DNA of 13,726 nucleotides from JALTID01 sp027004335 [NCBI: bacterium]. Its GTDB lineage: Bacteria > JALSQH01. Below are positions 8,245 to 13,726 of the stretch, in pieces (the first letter of the stretch is position 1; every line of letters begins with the position of its first letter). The notes below the pieces were generated by a model that saw nothing but the letters and a program-made list of their open reading frames with translations, was not told the origin of the DNA and did no database searches. A program made the position numbers and the translations under genes. Location: positions 1 through 13,726 of the forward strand of contig JALTID010000046.1 in assembly GCA_027004335.1 (NCBI GenBank), written 5' to 3'.

Positions 8245-8684
8245 AGAAAGAGATCAAAGATAACCTTTTAAAAATTCTTCAGTATGATTTCCCTGTAAGT
8301 ACTACACCGTGGAGAGATATTGGGAAAAAATTGGGGGTCTCTGAAAATGAAGTATTAGAAATGGTGGGGGATCTGAAAAAAGAAGGTATAATAAGGAGAA
8401 TTGGGGCAATTCTTGCAAAAGAAAAACTGGGTTTTAGATCTCTCCTTGTTGCATTAAAAGCTAAAGATAATTGCATGGATGAAGTAGTGACTTATCTAAA
8501 TTCACTTGAAGCAGTTACTCATAATTACCTGAGAGAGGGTGAGTGGAATCTATGGTTTACCTTTTCATATTTTAAAGAAGAAGAGCTTCATGAGCTTAAA
8601 AGCAGGATAGAAGATTTTAGTTGTGTGGAAGACATTTTAATTCTTCCAGCAACAAAAACTTATAAGATTGATGCAAGGTTTTAA
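8241..8684 (+). CDS. ahbB: Siroheme decarboxylase subunit (AhbA/AhbB, Lrp/AsnC-like fold)
   Basis: This protein of 147 residues has the Lrp/AsnC-like architecture of siroheme decarboxylases, which remove two carboxyl groups from the acetate side chains of siroheme. A winged-helix segment spans about residues 22-58 (WRDIGKKLGVSENEVLEMV, then GIIRRIGAILAKEKLGF). The ligand-binding domain follows, with AVTHNYLREG (His94, Tyr96) and EWNLWFTF at about 101-108. That His-x-Tyr...NLWF pattern is the siroheme decarboxylase signature and is absent from Lrp regulators. The protein ends in ILPATKTYKIDARF. Known enzymes of this group are usually AhbA plus AhbB pairs, but only one gene is present here. I cannot firmly say which subunit it is, and the symbol is provisional. 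The start overlaps the ahbD stop as ATGA with GAGG (8232-8235) upstream. A transcription regulator is the less likely reading, given the motif and the context. Confidence 0.85.
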   Translation: MKKEIKDNLLKILQYDFPVSTTPWRDIGKKLGVSENEVLEMVGDLKKEGIIRRIGAILAKEKLGFRSLLVALKAKDNCMDEVVTYLNSLEAVTHNYLREGEWNLWFTFSYFKEEELHELKSRIEDFSCVEDILILPATKTYKIDARF

Positions 8685-8687
8685 AGA

Positions 8688-9101
8688 ATGGGCAGGATTC
8701 TTGCAGTTGATTTTGGAACAAAAAAAATGGGGCTGGCAATGAGTGATCCCATGAAGATCACAGCCCAACCATTTGAGGTTATTGAAGTTATTTCACTAAA
8801 AAAAACTGCAAACAGGATAGCTGAAATTGTAAGAGAGTACCAGGTGGAAGAGGTGATTCTGGGGATGCCCTATACCTCTACCGGAGAGATAAGTCGGACA
8901 GGAGAGGATGTTACTGCTTTTGCTGAGATGTTAAAAAAAAGAATAAATGTGCCTGTTAAGTTTATTGATGAGAGAATGACCACTATGGGTGCGAGGAGGG
9001 TTCTTGATGAAGCGGGGATAAAAAGGAAAAAGCATAAGAAAGTAATTGATAAGATTGCTGCTACATATCTTCTTGAGGGATATTTAAAGAGCTTGAGATG
9101 A
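8688..9101 (+). CDS. ruvX: RuvX/YqgF family nuclease (putative Holliday junction resolvase / pre-16S rRNA nuclease)
   Basis: RNase H-fold protein of 137 residues, the standard length for the family. It opens with ILAVDFGTKKMGLAMSDP, carrying the first acidic residue, Asp8. EVILGMPYTSTGE follows at about 55-67, then FIDERMTTMGARRVL (Asp94, Glu95). It ends with IDKIAATYLLEGYL, where Asp121 is the last acidic position. Bacterial members have been linked both to Holliday junction resolution and to 5' processing of 16S rRNA. The start is 3 bases after the siroheme decarboxylase stop and has only a weak ribosome-binding site, so translation is probably coupled. Its stop overlaps mltG as ATGA. A ruvX-mltG pairing is common in bacteria and unrelated to heme, so this gene marks the change from the heme block to the housekeeping block. 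Confidence 0.94.
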   Translation: MGRILAVDFGTKKMGLAMSDPMKITAQPFEVIEVISLKKTANRIAEIVREYQVEEVILGMPYTSTGEISRTGEDVTAFAEMLKKRINVPVKFIDERMTTMGARRVLDEAGIKRKKHKKVIDKIAATYLLEGYLKSLR

Positions 9102-10108
9102 AGACTTTTCTGAAAGTTAGTGTAGCTTCTGTAGTTTTCCTTTTTTTGCTCTTTGCTGTTACTTTTTTTGTCTCGGTAAATAAAAAGATAGTAACTCCAC
9201 TTGAATTAAAGGTGGAGCGGGGAGAAAATCTCAGAGAAATTCTGAGAAGAATTGGCAAGGAGGAGTCCCTCAACAATCTTGATCTCTGGATTATTTATTA
9301 CTATCTGAGATTGAGTGGTAAGACCAATATAAAAGCTGGTCTTTACATGGGGATCCGGGGGGACAGGATCGTTGATTTTATAAAAAAAATTGTGGCCGGG
9401 AAGGCTCTACTTGTGAAAGTAACGATCCCGGAAGGTTACAACAGTTATCAGATTGCAAAGCAATTGGGGAAAAACGGTGTTTGTGATGAAAAGAATTTTT
9501 TAAAGTTTGCGTTTGACCCTGCTGTGGCTGAGAGGTATGGGATCCCATCTGATAGAGTTGAAGGTTTCCTTTTTCCCGATACATATAAATTCTCTGCGGA
9601 GACGCCTCCTTTGAAAATTATTGATGCGATGATTAAAGATTTCTGGAGACATTATCCTGAAGATTTCAAAAAGAGGGAGAAGAAGATTGGGTGGGACACA
9701 TACAGAGTTGTTATTCTTGCTTCAATTATTCAAAAAGAGGCATTTGCTGCAGATGAAATGCCCCTTATATCCGCAGTGTATCACAACAGATTGAAAAAAC
9801 ACATGCTTCTGCAGGCAGATCCCACCGTGATCTATGGTCTTTTTCCTCATTTTGATGGGAATCTCAGGAAGAAGGATCTGCTTGATAAAGCAAATAGATG
9901 GAATACTTATATTTACAGGGGATTACCTCCGACCCCCATCGGCAGCCCGGGAGTAGATGCAATAAGAACTGCTCTTTACCCTGCTGATGTGGATTATCTC
10001 TACTTTGTTTCAATGGGAAATGGAAGACACTTTTTTTCAAAAACCTACTCGGAGCATATGAAAGCGGTCCTAAAATATCAGATCAAACCAGCAGAGAGGA
10101 GAAAATGA
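9098..10108 (+). CDS. mltG: Endolytic murein transglycosylase MltG (YceG-like)
   Basis: This inner-membrane protein of 336 residues cleaves nascent glycan strands and sets the chain length of peptidoglycan. One N-terminal transmembrane segment (about residues 7-27, VSVASVVFLFLLFAVTFFVSV) anchors it, with the remainder outside the cytoplasmic membrane. A LysM-like region with VTIPEGYNSYQIAKQLG (108-124) and EGFLFPDTYKFS (155-166) precedes the catalytic domain. The likely catalytic glutamate is Glu214, in ASIIQKEA. AVYHNRLKKHMLLQADPTVIYGL and WNTYIYRGLPPTPIGSPG are further strong family motifs. The start overlaps ruvX by 4 bases, and the stop overlaps nagZ by 4. Pairing with nagZ puts cell wall cutting and muropeptide salvage on the same transcript. 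Confidence 0.96.
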   Translation: MKTFLKVSVASVVFLFLLFAVTFFVSVNKKIVTPLELKVERGENLREILRRIGKEESLNNLDLWIIYYYLRLSGKTNIKAGLYMGIRGDRIVDFIKKIVAGKALLVKVTIPEGYNSYQIAKQLGKNGVCDEKNFLKFAFDPAVAERYGIPSDRVEGFLFPDTYKFSAETPPLKIIDAMIKDFWRHYPEDFKKREKKIGWDTYRVVILASIIQKEAFAADEMPLISAVYHNRLKKHMLLQADPTVIYGLFPHFDGNLRKKDLLDKANRWNTYIYRGLPPTPIGSPGVDAIRTALYPADVDYLYFVSMGNGRHFFSKTYSEHMKAVLKYQIKPAERRK

Positions 10109-11094
10109 GCAGAAAAGAACTTGCCGGTAGTGTATTTATTCTGGGTTTTGAAGGAAAAGATGCCGAGAATGTAAAAAAAATTTTTTCAGATTTTCTCCCG
10201 GCAGGATGGATACTTTTCAGGAGAAATATTTGTTCCAGAGAGCAGGTGCGGGATTTATTAGAGGAGATCAATAAACTTTATTCTTCAAGGATACCTCCAC
10301 TTCTTTCAGTAGATCAGGAAGGGGGAAGGGTTAACAGACTGATAGAAGAGTATCCCCCAGCGAGAGAACTTGCTGGGGTTTTTGAAGAAGATATTTCTGA
10401 GTTTGAAAAAATTGTCGGAGAGATGGCCAGAGATGTTAAAGATTATGGTTTCAATCTAAATTTTGCCCCGGTGCTTGATGTCCTGGTGGTGGAAAATGAG
10501 GTAATCGGAGATAGGGCTTTTGGCTCAAATCCAGAAAAGGTTCTGGCTCCTGCCAGAAAATGGATTGAGATTTTCAGGGATTCTGGTGTTGAGTCCTGTG
10601 GAAAACATTTCCCCGGTCATGGAGGAGTCAGGGGAGATTCACATAGAAGCCTCCCGAGGGACAGTGTATCAAGGGAGGAATGGGAGAGGATTTATCTATC
10701 ACCTTTTAAAGAAAATTTCTCGCTTTTGAATTTCCTGATGATAGCTCATATCATTTTTGATTTTCTTGATCCATATCTTCCCACCTCCCTTTCCCCACAG
10801 ACAGGAAAACTGCTTTCCGAATTCGGGTATAGCGGATTCCAGGTCACTGATGATCTATTTATGGGGGCGATAAAGGATAATTTCTCTCCCTCTGAAATTG
10901 TAAATCTTCTTGTTTCTTCTCATGTAGATTTCTGGATTGTTGCTGAAGATACAGATTATATTGAGGCAATTTACTCTTCGCTGTATGATATAATATGGAG
11001 GAGTGATGTTAGGGCGTGGCTTGAGTGGAGAGAAAAAAGAATTGAAAGATTCTGGAAAAAGTTATATAAGCGATTTCCTTCTGGATCTCAATGA
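10105..11094 (+). CDS. nagZ: Beta-N-acetylhexosaminidase NagZ (GH3), muropeptide recycling
   Basis: Glycoside hydrolase family 3 protein of 329 residues with no signal peptide, so cytoplasmic. It removes N-acetylglucosamine from anhydro-muropeptides taken up during wall recycling. Family features in order: LSVDQEGGRVNRL (67-79); NFAPVLDV (119-126); IGDRAFGSNPEKV; KHFPGHG (167-173) with the catalytic pair Asp178/His180 in RGDSHRSLP; and VTDDLFMGAI, where Asp249 is the expected nucleophile. The start has a strong AGAGGAG-type ribosome-binding site at about 10094-10101 and overlaps mltG by 4 bases. The last 20-30 codons are also read in another frame by the next gene. A terminator-like hairpin lies inside the gene at 10355-10383. 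No AmpD, AmpG or AnmK gene is visible nearby. Confidence 0.94.
   Translation: MSRKELAGSVFILGFEGKDAENVKKIFSDFLPAGWILFRRNICSREQVRDLLEEINKLYSSRIPPLLSVDQEGGRVNRLIEEYPPARELAGVFEEDISEFEKIVGEMARDVKDYGFNLNFAPVLDVLVVENEVIGDRAFGSNPEKVLAPARKWIEIFRDSGVESCGKHFPGHGGVRGDSHRSLPRDSVSREEWERIYLSPFKENFSLLNFLMIAHIIFDFLDPYLPTSLSPQTGKLLSEFGYSGFQVTDDLFMGAIKDNFSPSEIVNLLVSSHVDFWIVAEDTDYIEAIYSSLYDIIWRSDVRAWLEWREKRIERFWKKLYKRFPSGSQ
10355..10383 (+). terminator. Terminator-like hairpin inside nagZ (possible attenuator)
   Basis: CCCCAGC (10355-10361) pairs perfectly with GCTGGGG (10372-10378). The stem can be extended inward by a G-U and an A-T pair, leaving a 6-base loop. Five T residues (10379-10383) follow at once. 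By shape this is a Rho-independent terminator, but it lies within the nagZ coding sequence about 250 bases after its start, where translating ribosomes would normally mask it. It may be a chance product of codon choice. If active, it would reduce expression of the nagZ distal part and the downstream phosphotransferase gene when translation lags. Confidence 0.3.
10986..10994 (+). promoter_or_regulatory. Candidate internal promoter (extended -10) ahead of the phosphotransferase gene
   Basis: TGATATAAT is a perfect extended -10 element, the same TGnTATAAT form as the operon promoter, and lies in the last part of nagZ. No good -35 hexamer stands 16-18 bases upstream; TTGAGG at 10961-10966 is 22 bases away. 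Transcription would start near 11001. That would leave a leader of about 40 bases for a TTG start at 11042, or a leaderless message for GTG 11003 or ATG 11006. This is weak evidence on its own. Confidence 0.3.
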
Positions 11095-13570
11095 TAGAGG
11101 GGCTCTTAAAATTGAGTTAACCGGAGGGAAAGGATCTAATCTCGCTTTCCTGGCACAAAAGGGGATAAAGATCCCTGATGCGGTTATACTTACCACTCAT
11201 TTTTTTAAGAAAGTTCTTAATCAAATTGGGGGTGACTATCTTGATTTTTTCTCCGGTGAGCTTTCTGATGATGATATTGAGAAGTTAAGAGAGCAGGTGG
11301 AAAAATTTGATCTTTTCTCCTGCTGCCCTGAGGTGGAGAAGAGTATAATTAGAAGAATTTCCCGATGGGGAATTTATGCTGTCAGAAGTTCCTTTGGTAT
11401 AGAAGATACTGAGGAATTCTCTCTGGCAGGTATAGGTGAATCTGTAACAGGAATTATCTCACCCGAAGAGATGGAAAGATCAGTAAAAAAAGTACTTTTT
11501 TCTTTTTTTTCCTCTACGATTTTAAAATATCTTGATTCGCTGGGGGCCGGTGAACTTTCTTATCCGGCGGTGATCATTCAAAAATTTATTGCAGGGGAAT
11601 ACTCCGGGGTCATTTTTACCTCCCAGAATGGTTATTCTATAGTTGAGTTTCTTCCTGGAACAGCCATTCCTGTGGTTCAGGGGAAATATGAGCCTGTAAG
11701 ATTGAAACTGCTTGAAGATGGGTGTAAGGGACAGTGCATAAAAGTGCCTGAGGTTACCAGAGGCCTTATCTTCGACGGGGGAAACGGTTTTGTGGAAAAG
11801 GTTTTCCAGAAAGTTAAATTGCCACCCAGGGTAGCAAAAAAGATCTGTGAAATGGGTAAGAAAATTACAGAAGTATATGGGTCACCAAGGGATGTAGAGT
11901 GGACTGTTTATAAAGGTGAGCTTTATATTCTCCAGGCGAGAGCGGTTACCCACAGAGAAAAGGCGGAGAATTTTCACTGGTCCAGAGTGCTTGGAGAGGA
12001 ATTCTGGTCGGGGGTAGTCAGTCCTATGATGTATTCTCTGGTAGGAAAGGCTATTGAAATTTCAATGATAAAAGCTCCTGTTGAGGTATTGCTAAAAGGG
12101 GATATTGATGTTAAAAATATGCCCGGCATAGGGCTGTTTTATGAGCATATTTACATAAATCTTGATCTTCTCAGGGAAGCTTTCCGGATTATTCCAAGAT
12201 GGGTTCTAACCGATGAACTTTTGAGAATGTTTCCTGAAAATATGAGGGAGGAGATAAAAAATCAAAGCAAAACTGTTCCCCTGGAACTTATTCCAGCTTT
12301 TTCAAGATTTCTTATGGCAGGCTTCCCATGGTTTTTTACTTCCAACTATAAAAAATTTTACAGGTTTGTGAAAGAACATTTAGAGGAACGGCCTCTTCCG
12401 AAAAAAAGGAGTTCACTGGAAGAAATATTGAAGGAAATAGAAAGGATTGAGGAAGAACTTAAAAAGTTTCTTTCCATTGTGGTCTGGGGGGTAACATACG
12501 CATATATAAGTGTTCCTTTTGTTGATAGAATTTTTTCCATGATGGTAGGAGAAGAAAATGCGAAAAAGTATGGATATCTCCTTTTCACAAACTTAAAGGG
12601 AGACAGGAATATTGGATTTCTGCGAGATATGCTCAGGTTAAAAAAGATGATGCCCCCCGGTATTACTGAAGACAATGATGTTGGTGAAATAAAAGAAAAA
12701 TTCCCTGATTTTTTTAATGAGCTTGAAAGCTTTCTGAAAAAGTATGGGCATCGTTCCGGAGAGAGGGATCTGTTTTTTGTAAGATGGTGGGAGGACCCCT
12801 TTCTGGTTTTGAAGATAATTGAATCCTCCATGGTCTCAGATATTGAGGAGCTAGGGATCAGGGAAGCGTGGAGAAGGGTAAAAAGGAATCTCGTGAAAGA
12901 TAGGGTCAGAATCAAAAAAGTTTATCTTCCAGAGCTTATGATCTTCCTCTGGCTCGCCAGAACCTACCTTACCATGAGGGAAAATATGAGATTCTATGCA
13001 GATATTTATCTCAGGGACATGAGAGTACTTCTTCTAAATGCGGGAGAAATTTTATATAAAAAGCGGATTCTTGATTCCGCAGAAGAGGTCTTCTTTCTGA
13101 GTTTTGATGAATTAAAAGAAGCGCTTAATATTCCTGGTGAAAAATTAAAGAAAGAGACCGCTGAGAGAAAAAAGCGGTTCCTTGAGAGGAGAAATGCTCC
13201 TGACTATATAGTGGGTGGGGAGGCTCTTTCTATACCGGGGAATGGAGACCACCTTGTGGGGATTACAATAAGTCCCGGTTTAGCTGAGGGAAGGGTAAGA
13301 GTTATCAGAGGAATTGAAGATTTCCTTGAAGTGAAGGAGGGGGAGATAATTGTGATGAGTAATCTGGATCCCGGATGGAGTTCCCTTGTAGGGAAAGTTG
13401 CAGGTGCAGTTTTTGAAGTGGGAGGGCTTTTGTCCCATGGAGCAATTATTGCTAGGGAGTTTGGTATCCCTGCTATAGCAGGCATAAAAAACGCTGCTCA
13501 AATACTAAGAACAGGGGAGAAGGTCATTTTAGATGCCACGGCAGGTACTGTGACCAGATTTAAATCTTAA
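11006..13570 (+). CDS. PEP-synthase-like / rifampicin-phosphotransferase-like dikinase of unknown substrate
   Basis: This protein of about 854 residues has three parts. An ATP-grasp domain (about 35-315) has TGGKGSN with Lys42, VRSSFGIED with Arg127, and a closing RDVEW...ILQAR segment. A mostly helical middle region (about 320-745) holds SGVVSPMMYSL, YGHRSGERDL near 580 and the TMRENMRF segment with Arg658/Glu659. A C-terminal swivelling phosphohistidine domain (about 752-850) has GGLLSHGAIIAREFGIPAI with the presumed phospho-acceptor His811. The TIM-barrel domain that binds PEP/pyruvate in true PEP synthase and PPDK is absent, so it should not be called ppsA. The order and length match rifampicin phosphotransferase, which transfers the beta-phosphate of ATP through a histidine to its substrate. 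The natural substrate here is unknown. The start is uncertain: ATG 11006 with GGAGG 4 bases upstream, GTG 11003, or TTG 11042 with GGAG 11 bases upstream. All of them overlap nagZ. Confidence 0.85.
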   Translation: MLGRGLSGEKKELKDSGKSYISDFLLDLNDRGALKIELTGGKGSNLAFLAQKGIKIPDAVILTTHFFKKVLNQIGGDYLDFFSGELSDDDIEKLREQVEKFDLFSCCPEVEKSIIRRISRWGIYAVRSSFGIEDTEEFSLAGIGESVTGIISPEEMERSVKKVLFSFFSSTILKYLDSLGAGELSYPAVIIQKFIAGEYSGVIFTSQNGYSIVEFLPGTAIPVVQGKYEPVRLKLLEDGCKGQCIKVPEVTRGLIFDGGNGFVEKVFQKVKLPPRVAKKICEMGKKITEVYGSPRDVEWTVYKGELYILQARAVTHREKAENFHWSRVLGEEFWSGVVSPMMYSLVGKAIEISMIKAPVEVLLKGDIDVKNMPGIGLFYEHIYINLDLLREAFRIIPRWVLTDELLRMFPENMREEIKNQSKTVPLELIPAFSRFLMAGFPWFFTSNYKKFYRFVKEHLEERPLPKKRSSLEEILKEIERIEEELKKFLSIVVWGVTYAYISVPFVDRIFSMMVGEENAKKYGYLLFTNLKGDRNIGFLRDMLRLKKMMPPGITEDNDVGEIKEKFPDFFNELESFLKKYGHRSGERDLFFVRWWEDPFLVLKIIESSMVSDIEELGIREAWRRVKRNLVKDRVRIKKVYLPELMIFLWLARTYLTMRENMRFYADIYLRDMRVLLLNAGEILYKKRILDSAEEVFFLSFDELKEALNIPGEKLKKETAERKKRFLERRNAPDYIVGGEALSIPGNGDHLVGITISPGLAEGRVRVIRGIEDFLEVKEGEIIVMSNLDPGWSSLVGKVAGAVFEVGGLLSHGAIIAREFGIPAIAGIKNAAQILRTGEKVILDATAGTVTRFKS

Positions 13571-13726
13571 ACGTATCCTTTTTCTACGAACCAATTTATT
13601 GCATCTTTAAGGGTTTCTTTTAGAGGTCTGCTTCTATGTCCCAGTTCTCTCCTCGCTTTTGAGTCATCGTAGTACCAGTAGTAGCCTGCCATAAGTCCTG
13701 TACCATAATCCACCGGTGGGTTTTTC
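13567..13726 (-). CDS. NAD-dependent epimerase/dehydratase (extended SDR), C-terminal fragment
   Basis: Only the last 52 codons lie in the window, read on the reverse strand from its right edge. The translated end contains GLMAGYYWYYDDSKARRELG followed by HRSRPLKETLKDAINWFVEKGYV. The SKARRELG...RPLKETLKDAINWF pattern is the usual C-terminus of extended short-chain dehydrogenases such as dihydroflavonol-4-reductase-like and hopanoid-associated (HpnA-type) sugar epimerases. The nucleotide-binding and catalytic parts are outside the window, so the substrate cannot be given. The gene converges on the phosphotransferase gene. Its stop codon (bases 13567-13569 on the + strand) overlaps that gene's stop (13568-13570), leaving no space between them. 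Confidence 0.8.
   Translation of the reverse strand, partial: KNPPVDYGTGLMAGYYWYYDDSKARRELGHRSRPLKETLKDAINWFVEKGYV

Noticed and set aside
8387-8392. TATAAT as an internal promoter upstream of ruvX.
   Set aside because: There is no TG extension and no -35 element at a suitable distance. It lies within the siroheme decarboxylase coding sequence.
8241-8684. Lrp/AsnC transcription regulator of the operon.
   Set aside because: The fold is shared, but the THNY...NLWF motif and the position directly after ahbD point to the siroheme decarboxylase family.
12358-12915. A 185-codon open frame on the reverse strand within the phosphotransferase gene.
   Set aside because: It lies wholly opposite a well-supported gene, shows no recognisable motif and is rich in Ser, Phe and Ile, as expected for an antisense shadow of A/G-rich codons.
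11006-13570. True phosphoenolpyruvate synthase (PpsA) or pyruvate phosphate dikinase.
   Set aside because: The phosphohistidine domain is at the very C-terminus and the protein ends there. No PEP/pyruvate-binding barrel follows it.
13710-13725. CCACCGGTGG palindrome followed by five T as a terminator for the operon.
   Set aside because: The palindrome has no spacer, so a folded hairpin would keep only about three base pairs. It also encodes conserved residues of the opposing epimerase gene.

Overview
The window is a gene-dense, A+T-leaning bacterial segment. It holds the 3' end of an acyl-CoA synthetase gene, then an uninterrupted run of twelve + strand genes (638-13570), then the 3' end of a convergent - strand gene. 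No stretch longer than about 110 bases lacks a gene. I saw no tRNA, rRNA, CRISPR array, insertion sequence or phage gene.

The main content is a tetrapyrrole operon that appears to make heme by the siroheme-dependent (Ahb) route. In order it encodes AhbC, a precorrin-2 dehydrogenase, HemA, HemC, a fused uroporphyrinogen-III methyltransferase/synthase (CobA-HemD), HemB, AhbD and one AhbA/AhbB-type siroheme decarboxylase subunit. The implied flow is glutamyl-tRNA -> (HemA, HemB, HemC, HemD) uroporphyrinogen III -> (CobA) precorrin-2 -> (SirC/Met8-like) sirohydrochlorin -> siroheme -> (AhbA/B) didecarboxysiroheme -> (AhbC) Fe-coproporphyrin III -> (AhbD) heme. HemL, a separate iron chelatase and a second siroheme decarboxylase subunit are not in the window. 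None of the classical late enzymes (HemE, HemF/N, HemG/Y, HemH) is present here either.

The run continues without a break into ruvX, mltG (peptidoglycan glycan-strand cleavage), nagZ (muropeptide recycling) and a large ATP-grasp/His-domain phosphotransferase. The last one has the domain order of rifampicin phosphotransferase rather than that of true PEP synthase, and its substrate is unknown. Genes overlap or lie 1-3 bases apart throughout. Two overlaps are unusually long: hemA/hemC (71 bp) and nagZ/phosphotransferase (about 50-90 bp). One clear terminator and one extended -10 promoter sit between the acyl-CoA synthetase gene and ahbC. Weaker internal signals, a terminator-like hairpin and an extended -10 motif, lie inside nagZ.

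The organism is a bacterium, because it has RuvX, MltG and NagZ. NagZ and the anaerobic, oxygen-sensitive radical-SAM heme route suggest a Gram-negative-type anaerobe such as Desulfobacterota, Nitrospirota or a related candidate lineage. The phylum is inference and cannot be fixed from this sequence alone.
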